A stretch of 64,000 nt of DNA from Streptomyces sp. NBC_01788 (GCF_035917575.1 NZ_CP109090.1:5022001-5086000), one strand, 5' to 3'; shown: positions 33,735-43,263, counted from the first letter of the stretch. Translations and numbers: made by a program. Notes: generated by a model from the letters alone, not told the origin.

Positions 33735-35915
33735 GTGGAGGGGGAGGTACCGGCGCGGGCCGGGCGCGGGGTACGCGAGCTGTGCGAGCAGGGCACGGGG
33801 CTGCACGAGGCGGCACGGAACGTGCGCACGGACCATGCCGCCGCCGTGGCCGCCGTCCGCGCGGCCTTCGAGCCCCTGCAGGCCGAACTCGTCGCGCTGG
33901 AACTCGAGTCCATCCCCGTGGCACGGCTCAGGGACGTCACCGGGGGACGGCTGCGCCTCGGCGCCGTGGAGGCGGCGGGCCTGCGCACGGTACGCGCGGT
34001 GCACGAGGCGAGCCGCCACGAACTGCGGCAGGTGCCCGGCGTGGGCGAGCAGACCGCCGACCGGGCGCTCGCCGCCGCCCGGCAGATCGCGCGGGCCGTG
34101 GCCGACACCGTCACCGTCCGCATCGACGTCGACCACCCCGAACCCCGCACCACCGCCCTGGTGATCGCCCTGCACCGGCTCGTCGAGGCCGGCCCCGAAC
34201 TGCGCCGCGCCCTGGACACGGCCGAGCGGCTCGACACCCGGCTGGCCGAACTGCTGCCCGCGGCCCGCCCCGCCGGCGGACGGCTGCGGCTGGCGTTGGC
34301 CCGCCGCGAGCGCCGCGAACGCGCCCTGGCCGCGGCCGCCGGACTCGGCGCACTGCTCATCGACGCGGCCGCCACCGACGTACGCCTGCTGCTCGCCCAG
34401 GCCTCAACCGACCTGCTGCGCCCGGCCGCCTCCGACGTCGAGGCCTGGGTCGACTTCGAACTGCGCCCCGCGGAGTACTACGGCCGGCTCGCCGAGGTCT
34501 CCGAACAGCGCCCGGACACCGCCGCGAGCGAGGGCTTCGTCCCGTCGGCGGTGGCCGAACGGGTCCACGCCCAGCGGCTCGACGACTCCCACCGCCGGGT
34601 CTCCCTGCGCGGCTACCAGGAGTTCGGCGCCCGGTTCGCCCTCGCCCAGCGCCGGGTGGTCCTCGGCGACGAGATGGGCCTCGGCAAGACCGTGCAGGCC
34701 GTCGCCGCCCTGGCCCACCTCGCGGCCGAGGGGCACAGCCACTTCCTGGTGGTCTGCCCGGCCGGCGTCCTCATCAACTGGACCCGCGAGGTCCGCGCCC
34801 GCAGTACCCTGCGCGTCCTCGCCGTGCACGGTCCGGACCGGCAGGACGCCCACGCCGAGTGGCGCGAGCGCGGCGGAGTCGCCGTCACCACCTTCGACGT
34901 CCTGCACACGCTGCCCGCGCCCGACGGCACACCGCCGGGCATGCTCGTCGTCGACGAGGCCCACTACGTAAAGAACCCGGACACCCGCAGGTCCCGCTCG
35001 GTCGCGGTGTGGACCGGACGCTGCGAGCGCGTGCTGTTCCTGACCGGTACGCCGATGGAGAACCGGGTCGAGGAGTTCCGCGCCCTGCTGCGCCACCTCC
35101 GGCCCGACCTCGTGCCCACGGTCAGCGACACCGAGGCGGCCGCCGGACCGCACGCCTTCCGCCGCTCGGTGGCCCCCGCCTACCTGCGCCGCAACCAGGA
35201 GGACGTGCTCACCGAACTGCCCGCGCTGGTGCACACCGACGAGTGGGTGGAACTCGGCCCCGCCGACCGGGCCGCCTACCACGAGGCCGTCGCCGAGGGG
35301 AACTTCATGGCGATGCGGCGGGCGGCCTACGCGGATCCGGAGACGTCCGCGAAGCTGCGGCGGCTGCGGGAGATCGTCGCGGAGGCTGCGGCGAACGGGC
35401 TGAAGACCGTGGTGTTCTCCTACTTCCGGAACGTGCTCGACGCCGTCCGCGAGGGCCTGGACGACAGCGCGTTCGGGCCGATCGCCGGAAGCGTTCCCGC
35501 GGCCCGCAGGCAGCGGCTCGTCGACGACTTCACCGGGGCGTCCGGCCCCGCCGTGCTGCTCTCCCAGATCGAGGCGGGCGGCGTCGGCCTCAATCTCCAG
35601 GCCGCCTCCGTGGTGATCCTGTGCGAACCGCAGGTCAAACCGACCCTGGAGCACCAGGCCGTGGCCCGGGCCCACCGCATGGGCCAGATCCGCGCCGTCC
35701 GGGTCCACCGGCTGCTGGCCACGGACAGCGTCGACGACCGGCTGCTGCGCATCCTGGCCCGCAAGGAACGGCTGTTCGACGCCTTCGCCCGGCGCAGCGA
35801 CATGGCCGACGCCACCCCCGAGGCCGTCGACATCTCCGACGCCGGCCTCGCCCGCCGCATCGTCGAGGAGGAACAACAACGCCTGTCCGCCCCCACGAAG
35901 GCCACCACGACCTGA
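33735..35915 (+). CDS. SNF2-family DNA-dependent ATPase with HhH motif
   Basis: A 726-residue helicase-like protein. The first 270 residues are helical and Arg/Ala-rich with a helix-hairpin-helix (RQVPGVGEQTADRALAAARQ, about 98-117) that should bind DNA. The SNF2 core has motif I GDEMGLGKTVQ (311-321), DEAH (407-410) and LTGTPMEN (436-443). Motif V is QIEAGGVGLNLQAAS and motif VI is QAVARAHRMGQIRAVRVHRL, near 615-655. The usual actinobacterial partner with a SWIM zinc finger is not next to it. GTG start at 33735 after a purine-rich stretch. The gene ends just before an array of 5-bp units. Role in remodelling or repair is inferred. Confidence 0.9.
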   Translation: MEGEVPARAGRGVRELCEQGTGLHEAARNVRTDHAAAVAAVRAAFEPLQAELVALELESIPVARLRDVTGGRLRLGAVEAAGLRTVRAVHEASRHELRQVPGVGEQTADRALAAARQIARAVADTVTVRIDVDHPEPRTTALVIALHRLVEAGPELRRALDTAERLDTRLAELLPAARPAGGRLRLALARRERRERALAAAAGLGALLIDAAATDVRLLLAQASTDLLRPAASDVEAWVDFELRPAEYYGRLAEVSEQRPDTAASEGFVPSAVAERVHAQRLDDSHRRVSLRGYQEFGARFALAQRRVVLGDEMGLGKTVQAVAALAHLAAEGHSHFLVVCPAGVLINWTREVRARSTLRVLAVHGPDRQDAHAEWRERGGVAVTTFDVLHTLPAPDGTPPGMLVVDEAHYVKNPDTRRSRSVAVWTGRCERVLFLTGTPMENRVEEFRALLRHLRPDLVPTVSDTEAAAGPHAFRRSVAPAYLRRNQEDVLTELPALVHTDEWVELGPADRAAYHEAVAEGNFMAMRRAAYADPETSAKLRRLREIVAEAAANGLKTVVFSYFRNVLDAVREGLDDSAFGPIAGSVPAARRQRLVDDFTGASGPAVLLSQIEAGGVGLNLQAASVVILCEPQVKPTLEHQAVARAHRMGQIRAVRVHRLLATDSVDDRLLRILARKERLFDAFARRSDMADATPEAVDISDAGLARRIVEEEQQRLSAPTKATTT

Positions 35916-35940
35916 CCCACCGAACCCCCACGTCCGAGCC

Positions 35941-36570
35941 GAACTGCACCGAGCCGAGCGGGGCTGGAGCGGGCTGGGGCGGACCGAGCCGAGCCGGGCC
36001 GGGCCAGACCGAGCCGAGCTGGCTCGGACCAGGCCAGTCCGGTCCGGGCCGAGCCTGACCTGATCAGGGCGGACCGGGCCAAGCCAGACCGGCCCGAGCC
36101 GGACCAGGCCAGGCCAGGCCGAGCCGGGCCTGACCGGATCGGGCCAGACCGGGCCGAGCAGCGCCGAGCCGGACCAGGCCAGGCTGGGCTAGGCCGAGCC
36201 TGACCGGATCAGGGCGGACCGGACCAGGCCGGACCAGGCCGAGCCGGACCAGGCCAGGCCAGGCCGAGCCGGGCCTGACCGGATCGGGCCGGGCCAGACC
36301 GGGCCGAGCAGCGCCGAGCCGGACCAGGCCAGTCCGGTCCGGGCCGAGCCTGACCGGATCAGGGCGGACCGGACCAGGCCGGACCAGGCCGAGCCAAGCC
36401 AGACCGGCCCGAGCCGAGCCGAGCCGGTCTGAACCGAGCCGGACCAGGCCAGGCCGGTCCGAGCTGAGCCACGGGGCGGGCCAGACCAGGCCGAGAAGGG
36501 CCGAGCCTGACCAGGCCAGGTTGGGCCAGGCCGAGCCTGACCGGATCGGGGCGGGCCGGGACGGGGCAGG
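35941..36570. repeat. Pentanucleotide satellite with a 145-150 bp higher-order period
   Basis: Almost the whole stretch is made of 5-base units of the form RRxCC: GGACC, AGGCC, GAGCC, GGGCC, AGACC, TGACC and similar. They stay in the same register from about 35941 to 36480. Larger blocks repeat: GAGCCTGACC begins at 36051, 36196 and 36346, so the periods are 145 and 150, both multiples of five. One pair of copies differs by exactly one extra GGGCC. After 36480 the register breaks and the array decays. There is no gene of its own here. The array lies between the convergent SNF2 and threonine-synthase-like genes. Confidence 0.9.
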
Positions 36571-36603
36571 CCGGTTGTGGCTCCGGGGTGGGGCGGGCGG
36601 GGG

Positions 36604-37710
36604 TCAGGGGTGTGCCAGGCCCGACTTCAGGCCTGCGCCGCAGAGGGGGACCACCGCCGACTTTCCGGCGAGGGCGCCCTCGCGGATCGCCGCCCAGCAG
36701 GCCGCGCCCGTCGACTCGACGTACAGGCCGCGGGAGGCGAGGTCCAGTTGGGCGTGGCGGATGCCGTCCTCCGTGACGGTCAGGAAGGTGCCGCCCGAGT
36801 CCCGTACCGCACGCAGGATCTGGCGGGCCCGGGGCGGGCGCGGGATCGCGATGCCCTCGGCGTGGGTGGGGGCCACGGGGGTCGTGCCGGTGAGTTCCTC
36901 CGCGCCCTCCGCCCAGGCGTGGGCGAGCGGGGCGACCGCCGCCGCCTGCACCGCCCACAGCGCCGGGCGCCGGTCCAGCAGACCGGCACCGAACAGCTCG
37001 GCGATCGCCAGCGCGGCGCCCAGCAGCAGCGTGCCGTTGCCCACCGGCAGGACCAGGACCTCCGGCAGGCGCCCGCCGAGGTCCTCCCACAGCTCGTGCA
37101 CGTAGGTCTTGGTGCCGTGCAGGAAGTACGGGTTGTAGACGTGCGAGGCGTAGAAGGTGTCCGGCTCGTCCGCCGCGCGCTGCGCGGCCTGGCCCGCCGC
37201 CTCGCGGTTGCCGTCGACCAGTTCCACGCGGGCCCCGTGCGCCTCGATCTGCTCCAGCTTCTTCGCGGACGTGCCGAGTGGCACGTACACCGTGCACGGC
37301 AGCCGCGCGCGGGCGCAGTACGCGGCGATCGACGTACCCGCGTTGCCGCTGCTGTCGGCGACCACCCGGCGCGGGCCGGAGAGCAGCGCCAGCTCGGCCA
37401 GCAGCACCGCGCCCCGGTCCTTGAACGACAGCGTCGGCATCAGGAAGTCCAGCTTCGCCGAGACCTCGTCCGTCAGCGGCACGAGCGGGGTGCGGCCCTC
37501 GCCGAGGGACAGCGTGGGCGCCGGCATCGGCAGCGTCTCCGCGTACCGCCACAGGGAGTTCACCCGCCCGGTGAGGGACTTCAGGGATGCCGGAGTGGGG
37601 GAGAAGTCGAGGTCGAGCGGGCCGCGGCAGGTCGGGCAGCACCAGGCGAGGGAGTCGCCGGGGACGCGGACGCCGTCGGTGGGGCAGTAGCGGTCCGGCA
37701 GAGGTGTCAT
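36604..37710 (-). CDS. Threonine-synthase-like PLP-dependent enzyme
   Basis: A 368-residue fold-type II PLP enzyme. The PLP Lys is K97 in LSFKDRGAVL. Phosphate-binding residues follow in DSSGNAGTSIAAYCA. VLPVGNGTLLLGAA is the Gly-rich loop near the cofactor ring. The N-terminus carries Cys residues (RYCP and WCCPTCRG) that could form a zinc ribbon, as in many archaeal and actinobacterial ThrC proteins. It is shorter than housekeeping ThrC, so it may act on another substrate. It is single on its strand, convergent with the SNF2 gene and divergent from the GntR regulator. Confidence 0.88.
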   Translation of the reverse strand: MTPLPDRYCPTDGVRVPGDSLAWCCPTCRGPLDLDFSPTPASLKSLTGRVNSLWRYAETLPMPAPTLSLGEGRTPLVPLTDEVSAKLDFLMPTLSFKDRGAVLLAELALLSGPRRVVADSSGNAGTSIAAYCARARLPCTVYVPLGTSAKKLEQIEAHGARVELVDGNREAAGQAAQRAADEPDTFYASHVYNPYFLHGTKTYVHELWEDLGGRLPEVLVLPVGNGTLLLGAALAIAELFGAGLLDRRPALWAVQAAAVAPLAHAWAEGAEELTGTTPVAPTHAEGIAIPRPPRARQILRAVRDSGGTFLTVTEDGIRHAQLDLASRGLYVESTGAACWAAIREGALAGKSAVVPLCGAGLKSGLAHP

Positions 37711-37934
37711 GGACGCAGGTTAAGGGGCGGCGTTCGCCGACGCCCCGTCATCTCTCCCGTACGGCACGTCCGTACGGCACGTCCGTCCCTCTCGGCCCGG
37801 CCCCACGCCCCCGTCGCCTCCGCTTTCCGTCCCGCGAAGGTGTGAGGGCGGCCGCTGGGGGCAGAAAGCGCCTGGGCATGCCTTCGCGCTCCGCAAGTCA
37901 TCACTTCGAGTGATTCTCTGGCCCTCGCTTGCAA

Positions 37935-37974
37935 GTACAACCCGCGGTTGCCACGCTGTTGCTGTCTGTACAAC
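37935..37974. promoter_or_regulatory. Candidate GntR operator
   Basis: GTACAAC occurs at 37935-37941 and 37968-37974, 33 bases apart (about three helical turns), just upstream of the GTG start of the GntR gene. GTAC/TGTACA-like half-sites are common for this regulator family. Probable autoregulation; inferred. Confidence 0.45.
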
Positions 37975-37990
37975 TCGATGGGAGCGGCCA

Positions 37991-38743
37991 GTGACTTTCG
38001 GTGAGCAGCCGGCGTACCTGCGCGTCGCGGGTGATCTCCGCAAGAAGATCGTCGACGGTCTGCTGCCCCCGCACACGCGGCTCCCCTCACAGGCCAGAAT
38101 CCGCGAGGAGTACGGCGTCTCGGACACGGTCGCGCTGGAGGCCCGCAAGGTGCTGATGGCCGAGGGGCTGGTCGAGGGCCGCTCCGGTTCGGGAACGTAC
38201 GTGCGCGAGCGGCCCGTGCCGCGCCGGGTCGCCCGTTCCGGCTTCCGCCTGGCCGGCGGCGCCACGCCGTTCCGGCAGGAGCAGGCCGACGCCGAGGCCC
38301 GCGGCACCTGGGAGTCCGGCAGTACGCAGGCCGAGGCGAGCGGCGCCATCGCCGAACGGCTCGGCATCAAGCCCGGCGACCGCGTGATGCGCACCAAGTA
38401 CGTGTTCCGGGACGCCGGCGAGGCGATGATGCTCTCCACCTCCTGGGAGCCGCTCGCGCTCACCGGCCGCACCCCGGTCATGCTCCCCGAGGAGGGCCCG
38501 CTCGGCGGCATGGGCGTGGTCGAGCGCATGCGCGCCATCGACCTCATCGTCGACAACGTCACGGAGGAGGTCGGCGCCCGTCCCGGCCTCGCCGAGGAAC
38601 TGCACGCCCTCGGCGGCGTCCCCGGCCATGTCGTGGTCGTGGTCCAGCGCACCTTCTACGCCTCCGGCCGCCCCGTCGAGACGGCGGACGTCGTGATCCC
38701 CGCCGACCGGTACCGGGTGGCGTACCACCTGCCGGTGAAGTAG
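37991..38743 (+). CDS. GntR-family regulator (HutC/UTRA type)
   Basis: A 250-residue regulator. The winged helix-turn-helix is at about 10-75 (YLRVAGDLRKKIVDGLLPPH, REEYGVSDTVALEARKVLMA, then GLVEGRSGSGTYVRE). A UTRA-type effector domain fills the rest (WESGSTQAEASGAIAERLGI to the end). I chose the GTG at 37991 because the family N-terminus starts there and GGGAG precedes it. No operon partner is evident, and effector and targets are unknown. Repeats upstream suggest self-control. Confidence 0.92.
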   Translation: MTFGEQPAYLRVAGDLRKKIVDGLLPPHTRLPSQARIREEYGVSDTVALEARKVLMAEGLVEGRSGSGTYVRERPVPRRVARSGFRLAGGATPFRQEQADAEARGTWESGSTQAEASGAIAERLGIKPGDRVMRTKYVFRDAGEAMMLSTSWEPLALTGRTPVMLPEEGPLGGMGVVERMRAIDLIVDNVTEEVGARPGLAEELHALGGVPGHVVVVVQRTFYASGRPVETADVVIPADRYRVAYHLPVK

Positions 38744-39159
38744 GAGACGCGGCGCAGGGGCCGGGGGTTGGAGACCACGGCGGGGCGGGCGCCGGTCCGG
38801 AAGGGGTGACTCCGCGGGGGTGGTGTGCGCCCCCTTGGCGCCAGGACCGTCCGCCCGTCTGCCGCGCCGCCCCGCCCGGGCGCCGCATTCCGGCCGTTCT
38901 CGCAGGTCGCCGTCGCGCCTGCCACATGCCCCCGAGCGGATGTCCAGCGCACCTCGCACGGCGCGTTCGTCCCCGTGCGCCCCCGGGCGGCCGATTCCCG
39001 TACTGGCCGGTTGCCTACCTCTTTGTGAAAAGCCGTATTCGCTGCGTAAAGGTTGGGCGTAGGCTCAGGCATATGCGGAGTGCGGTTTCCTCAACGGGCG
39101 GGACGCGGCGGGGGCCGGGAGCCGGACGCACAGGGGCGGGAAGGAGCACTGGGGGCGCG
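38744..39159. other. Intergenic region, no gene seen
   Basis: About 415 bases between the GntR and SPOR genes. The right part (about 39020-39075) is less GC-rich (TTTGTGAAAAGCCGTATTC) and probably contains the promoter of the SPOR gene, with TAGGCT at 39060-39065 as a possible -10. No protein-like frame is convincing. Confidence 0.4.
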
Positions 39160-39345
39160 ATGAACGACGGCACGATCACCCTTCCCTGGCTCGTCGTCCG
39201 GCAGGACGACAACGGCAACCGGTACAGCGTGGGCAGGTACGCCACCCGCGCCGAGGCCCAGAAGATCGCGGAAAGCCTCGACGGCCCGGACACCCAGCTG
39301 TACTGGGTCGAGCGGATCGGGCAGAGCGCCGGCGGCGACGGCTGA
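39160..39345 (+). CDS. Small SPOR-domain-like protein
   Basis: A 61-residue protein, MNDGTITLPWLVVRQDDNGN, then YSVGRYATRAEAQKIAESLD and a C-terminal strand. The strand-helix-strand with GRYATRAEAQ fits a single SPOR-like half. The ATG follows GGGGGCGCG, with AAGGAG further up. A longer in-frame start would add Gly/Arg-rich sequence unlike a protein. Conserved in streptomycetes from memory; function unknown. Confidence 0.82.
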   Translation: MNDGTITLPWLVVRQDDNGNRYSVGRYATRAEAQKIAESLDGPDTQLYWVERIGQSAGGDG

Positions 39346-39387
39346 CGACTTCGCCGTACGCCGGCCCGCTCCCGTAGGCTCCGGCGC

Positions 39388-39816
39388 ATGAGCGAACGGA
39401 TCGTGGTGGTCGGTGCCGCCCTGCTCGACGGCGGCCGCCTGCTCGCCGCGCGCCGCAGCGCGCCGCCCGAGCTGGCCGGCCGCTGGGAACTGCCCGGCGG
39501 CAAGGTCGAACCCGGTGAGCGCCCCGAGGCCGCCCTCGTGCGCGAGTTGCGCGAGGAACTCGGCGTCGAGACCGAGGCCGTCGAGCGCGTGCCGGGCAGT
39601 TGGCCGCTGCGGCCGCCGTACGAACTCCAGGTGTGGACCGCGCGGCTGCGTCCCGGCTCCGCCGACGCCAAGCCCCTCCAGGACCACGACGACCTGCGCT
39701 GGCTCACTCCGGCGGAGATCTGGAGCGTCCCCTGGCTGGACCAGGACGTGGCCGCCGTGCGGCAGACCCTCGCCCACCTCGGTGCCGGCCCGGCGGACGG
39801 CGCCCCCGAGGAGTGA
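39388..39816 (+). CDS. Nudix hydrolase, MutT-like
   Basis: A 142-residue protein with a full Nudix box (GGKVEPGERPEAALVRELRE followed by ELG) at about residues 36-58. The surrounding sequence ARRSAPPELAGRWELPGGKV is typical of 8-oxo-dGTP diphosphatases that sanitise the nucleotide pool. The ATG lies 42 bases after the SPOR gene. Confidence 0.93.
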   Translation: MSERIVVVGAALLDGGRLLAARRSAPPELAGRWELPGGKVEPGERPEAALVRELREELGVETEAVERVPGSWPLRPPYELQVWTARLRPGSADAKPLQDHDDLRWLTPAEIWSVPWLDQDVAAVRQTLAHLGAGPADGAPEE

Positions 39817-40034
39817 GCGCCACCGTGTGCTCCGTTGCATTCCCGGAGCGCGCGAGACGTGGGACGCGCTCCGGGTACGCCGTTCGTGCCACACCACGCC
39901 GTCGTCTGCGCTACAGCCCCGCGGATCGCGATACTCACGCGGGATACCGGGTATGCCTCCTCTAGTCCCATGAAACCGGACATGGGCAGGCCTGCGGGCC
40001 TGCGGGCCTGCGAAGTGATCGGCGTGCCCGGGAA

Positions 40035-40442
40035 GTGAACGGCGTGATCGACACCGATGGCGACATCGCCGAGTGGACCTTTCCCGCGGATCCCGGCGCG
40101 GTGCGCTCGGCCCGCGCCGCCGTCCGCGGCAAGCTGCGCAGCTGGGACCTCGACGCGCTCGGCGACACCGCGGCCCTGCTGGTGAGCGAACTGGTCACCA
40201 ACTCCCTGCGGTACGCGACCGGTCCCATCGGAGTTCGGCTGCGGCGCCCCGCGGACGTGCCCGAGGTGCTCCTGGTCGAGGTCTCCGACCCGCTGCCCGA
40301 GCCGCCCCACGAACGCCCGGCCCGCGCGGACGACGAGTCCGGCCGCGGGCTGCAACTGCTCGCCTCCACCTCCCGCCGCTGGGGCACCCGGCCGGACGAC
40401 ACCGGCAAGACGGTCTGGTTCGAACTGGCCGTGCCGCAGTGA
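40035..40442 (+). CDS. RsbW-like ATP-binding protein (HATPase)
   Basis: A 135-residue single-domain kinase-fold protein. N-box: LLVSELVTNSLRYATG. G-box: DDESGRGLQLLASTSRRWGT. The end is KTVWFEL, the common terminus of streptomycete RsbW-like proteins. These proteins bind sigma factors or phosphorylate anti-anti-sigma factors. GTG start at 40035. It lies about 190 bases upstream of a PAS/GAF/PP2C/HATPase gene on the same strand, and its closest visible relative is that protein's own C-terminal domain. Confidence 0.88.
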   Translation: MNGVIDTDGDIAEWTFPADPGAVRSARAAVRGKLRSWDLDALGDTAALLVSELVTNSLRYATGPIGVRLRRPADVPEVLLVEVSDPLPEPPHERPARADDESGRGLQLLASTSRRWGTRPDDTGKTVWFELAVPQ

Positions 40443-40632
40443 GCGCAGCGGGGTTCGACCCGGTCCTGCCTGGTTAGAAGACTGTTGGTGTTGTCGCAGG
40501 CCGGACCGGAAAGCATCGGGATGGTCCTGTGATCGTGAACACCGTGTCGTGCGGCGCCGTAGTGCTGGATACTGCGGGCAGCCGCCCCCGGTGACCGGTG
40601 CCGGGCGCGGTGAGCTGGAGGGGACGGTTCGC

Positions 40633-43245
40633 GTGAGCGAGATACCAGCGAAGGCCACGGAGTCCGAGGACCCGTCGGACGGCGCGAGGGCGGGATCCGC
40701 GGGCGGCGGTGCCGCCGACGGGGCGCCGTACGCCGACGCGATGTGGCAGAGCAGCCCGCCCGGCTCGATGTACGACTACATCAAGGTGGCCTCCTTCTCC
40801 ATCGGCCCCGACGGACACGTCGACCAGTGGAGCCTGCGCGCCGAGCGGCTCTTCGGCATCTCCGCCGAACGCGCCGTCGGGATGGACCCCATCGAGGCGT
40901 TCGTCGACCCCGACCTGCGCGAGCACGGCCAGCGCAAGATGGCCGAGATCCTCGACGGGCGGGAGTGGACCGGCGTGGTCCCCTTCCGGATCCCGGACGA
41001 CGAGGAGGGCCGGCGCGGTGAGGAGGGACTCGCCGAGGTCTATGTGATGCCGACGACCACGGTGGAGGGCGACAGGGCCGCCGTGTGCACCGTCGTCGAC
41101 GTCCGCACCCTCCGGCGGATCGAGACCGATCTCGCCGCCTCGCAGGCGATTTTCGGCCAATCCCCGTTCGGTTTCCTCCTGATCGACGCCGACCTCAAGG
41201 TCCGCCGCGCCAACGAGCGGTTCGCCTCCGTCTTCGGCGGCACGCCGGACGACCACCGCGGCAAGGGCGTGCGCGACTACCTGCCGCGCGGCGAGGCCGA
41301 GCGGGTCACCGCCACCCTGCGCCGGGTGCTGGAGGACGGCCAGTCCATCACGGACATGCACGTCTCCGGCTTCGTGCCGGGAACCGACGAGCGCCGCCAC
41401 TGGTCCATCAACCTGTACCGCGTGCACAGCGGCAGCGGCCGGCCCATCGGCATCGCCTGGCTCGGAACCGACATCACCGGCCGCCGCGACGCCGCCCGCG
41501 AGGCCGCCGCCGCGCGCCGCAACCTCGCCCTCCTCAACGAGGCCGGCGCCCGCATCGGCAACTCCCTCGACCTGGAGACCACCGCGCGCGAACTCCTCGA
41601 CGTCGTGGTCCCCGGCTTCTGCGACCTGGCCACCGTCGACCTCTACCAGGGCCTGCTGGCCGGCGACGAGACCCCGCCCGGACTTGCCGACGGCAGCGCC
41701 GAACTGCGCCGCGTCGCCTTCGCCAGCGCGGTCTCCGGCGCGCCGTTCGGCGGCACCGTCGCACACGTCGAACTCGGCGCCGTCCACCACTATCCGTTCA
41801 ACTCGCCCCGCGCGGACGCCCTGCGCACCGCCCGCCCGACGACCGTGCCCGGCGAGGACGGCGGCCTCGTGCAGACCACGCTGGCCGTGCCGATGGTCGC
41901 CCACGACACGGTGGTCGGACTCGCGCAGTTCGCCCGCACCAAGGGCAGCGAGCCGTTCGGCCAGCGCGACCGCGAACTCGCCGTCGAACTGGCCGCGCGC
42001 GCCGCCGTCTGCATCGACAACGCCCGCCTGTACCGGCGCGAGCACGAACGCGCGCTGATACTGCAGCGGTCCCTGCTGCCGCCCGGCGACCCGGAGGCCT
42101 CCGGCCTCGACATCGCCTGCCGCTACCTGCCCGGCAGCGCCGCCACCGGCCGGCCGAGCGAGGTCGGCGGCGACTGGTTCGACGTCATCGAACTGCCCGG
42201 TCACCGCACGGCGCTGGTCGTCGGAGACGTCATGGGCCGCGGTCTGCGCGCCGCCGTCGCCATGGGTGAACTGCGCACGGCAGTTCGCACGCTCGCCCTT
42301 CTCGACCTGGAACCGGCCGAGGTGCTCGCCCAGTTGGACGAGATCGCCCGCGGGCTCGGCGCGCCCGGCGGTGTCCAGCAGGCCACCCGGGCCGCCCGCC
42401 GCCCCCGCGAGGCCGACCTCTCCGAGGTGTACCTGGCGACCTGCATCTACGCCGTCTACGACGCGGTCACCCGACGGTGCACCTTCGCCAACGCCGGCCA
42501 CCTGCCCCCGGTGCTCGTCGAACCCGGCGAGTCCGCGCTGATGCTGGACGTGCCGCCCGGCATGCCGCTCGGCGTGGGCGGCGAGCCCTTCGAGGAGGTG
42601 GAGGTCGAACTCCCCGAGGGCGCCCTGCTGGCGCTCTACACGGACGGCCTGGTCGAATCGCGCGACCACCCCCTGGACGAGGGTCTCCAGGCCTTCGTCG
42701 GAGCCCTCACGGACCCCTCCCGCCCCTTGGAGGACGTCTGCGACCACATCCTCAACACGCTGGGCTCCCACCACGGCGAGGACGACATCGCGCTGCTGAT
42801 GGCCCGCGTCCAGGGCCTGCCCGCCGAGTCCGTCGGCGACTGGGCCCTGCCACGCGAACCCCGCAGCGTCGGGCGGGCCCGTGAGTACGCCCGCGCCCAG
42901 CTGACCGCCTGGGACCTCGAACCGCTGATCGACACCACCGAACTCCTCGTCAGCGAACTGGTCACCAACGCGCTGCGCTACGGCGAGGGCGAGATCAGGC
43001 TCCGCCTGCTGCTGGACCGCACCCTGGTCTGCGAGGTGTGGGACTCCGGCCTCGTCCAGCCGCGCCGCCGCCGCGCCCGCGACACCGACGAGGGCGGCCG
43101 CGGCCTCCAGCTCGTGGGCCTGCTCAGCGCCGCCTGGGGTTCGCGCCGTACCCCCCGTGGCAAGACGGTCTGGTTCGAACTCCCGCTGCCCGACGGGGAG
43201 AACGTCCTGACCGATCCGGCGGAGGCACTGCTGAGCCTGTTCTGA
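40633..43245 (+). CDS. PAS / GAF / SpoIIE phosphatase / HATPase signalling protein
   Basis: About 870 residues from the GTG at 40633, which has GGAGGGG about 10 bases upstream. A PAS domain begins near MYDYIKVASFSIGPDGHVDQ. A second PAS domain follows (FGQSPFGFLLIDADLKVRRA). A GAF domain contains LNEAGARIGNSLDLETTARE and later AARAAVCIDNARLYRREHE. The SpoIIE-type PP2C has GGDWFDVIEL, GDVMGRG, YTDGLVES and DDIALLM. The C-terminus is an RsbW-like domain (LLVSELVTNALRYGEG, DEGGRGLQLVGLLSAAWG). Same design as the protein at 20525 but with PAS sensing. It likely sets anti-anti-sigma phosphorylation in response to redox, light or a ligand. Confidence 0.92.
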   Translation: MSEIPAKATESEDPSDGARAGSAGGGAADGAPYADAMWQSSPPGSMYDYIKVASFSIGPDGHVDQWSLRAERLFGISAERAVGMDPIEAFVDPDLREHGQRKMAEILDGREWTGVVPFRIPDDEEGRRGEEGLAEVYVMPTTTVEGDRAAVCTVVDVRTLRRIETDLAASQAIFGQSPFGFLLIDADLKVRRANERFASVFGGTPDDHRGKGVRDYLPRGEAERVTATLRRVLEDGQSITDMHVSGFVPGTDERRHWSINLYRVHSGSGRPIGIAWLGTDITGRRDAAREAAAARRNLALLNEAGARIGNSLDLETTARELLDVVVPGFCDLATVDLYQGLLAGDETPPGLADGSAELRRVAFASAVSGAPFGGTVAHVELGAVHHYPFNSPRADALRTARPTTVPGEDGGLVQTTLAVPMVAHDTVVGLAQFARTKGSEPFGQRDRELAVELAARAAVCIDNARLYRREHERALILQRSLLPPGDPEASGLDIACRYLPGSAATGRPSEVGGDWFDVIELPGHRTALVVGDVMGRGLRAAVAMGELRTAVRTLALLDLEPAEVLAQLDEIARGLGAPGGVQQATRAARRPREADLSEVYLATCIYAVYDAVTRRCTFANAGHLPPVLVEPGESALMLDVPPGMPLGVGGEPFEEVEVELPEGALLALYTDGLVESRDHPLDEGLQAFVGALTDPSRPLEDVCDHILNTLGSHHGEDDIALLMARVQGLPAESVGDWALPREPRSVGRAREYARAQLTAWDLEPLIDTTELLVSELVTNALRYGEGEIRLRLLLDRTLVCEVWDSGLVQPRRRRARDTDEGGRGLQLVGLLSAAWGSRRTPRGKTVWFELPLPDGENVLTDPAEALLSLF

Positions 43246-43263
43246 CCGCCCGCCCGGCCAGGC

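Noticed and set aside
33437..36058. 873-codon plus-strand frame over the SNF2 gene and the start of the pentamer array
   Set aside because: Arg/Pro-rich shadow. The SNF2 motifs are all in the frame starting at 33735.
36359..37642. Minus-strand frame running from the pentamer array into the threonine-synthase-like gene
   Set aside because: A 5-base repeat leaves frames open by composition. The real gene starts at 37710 in another frame.
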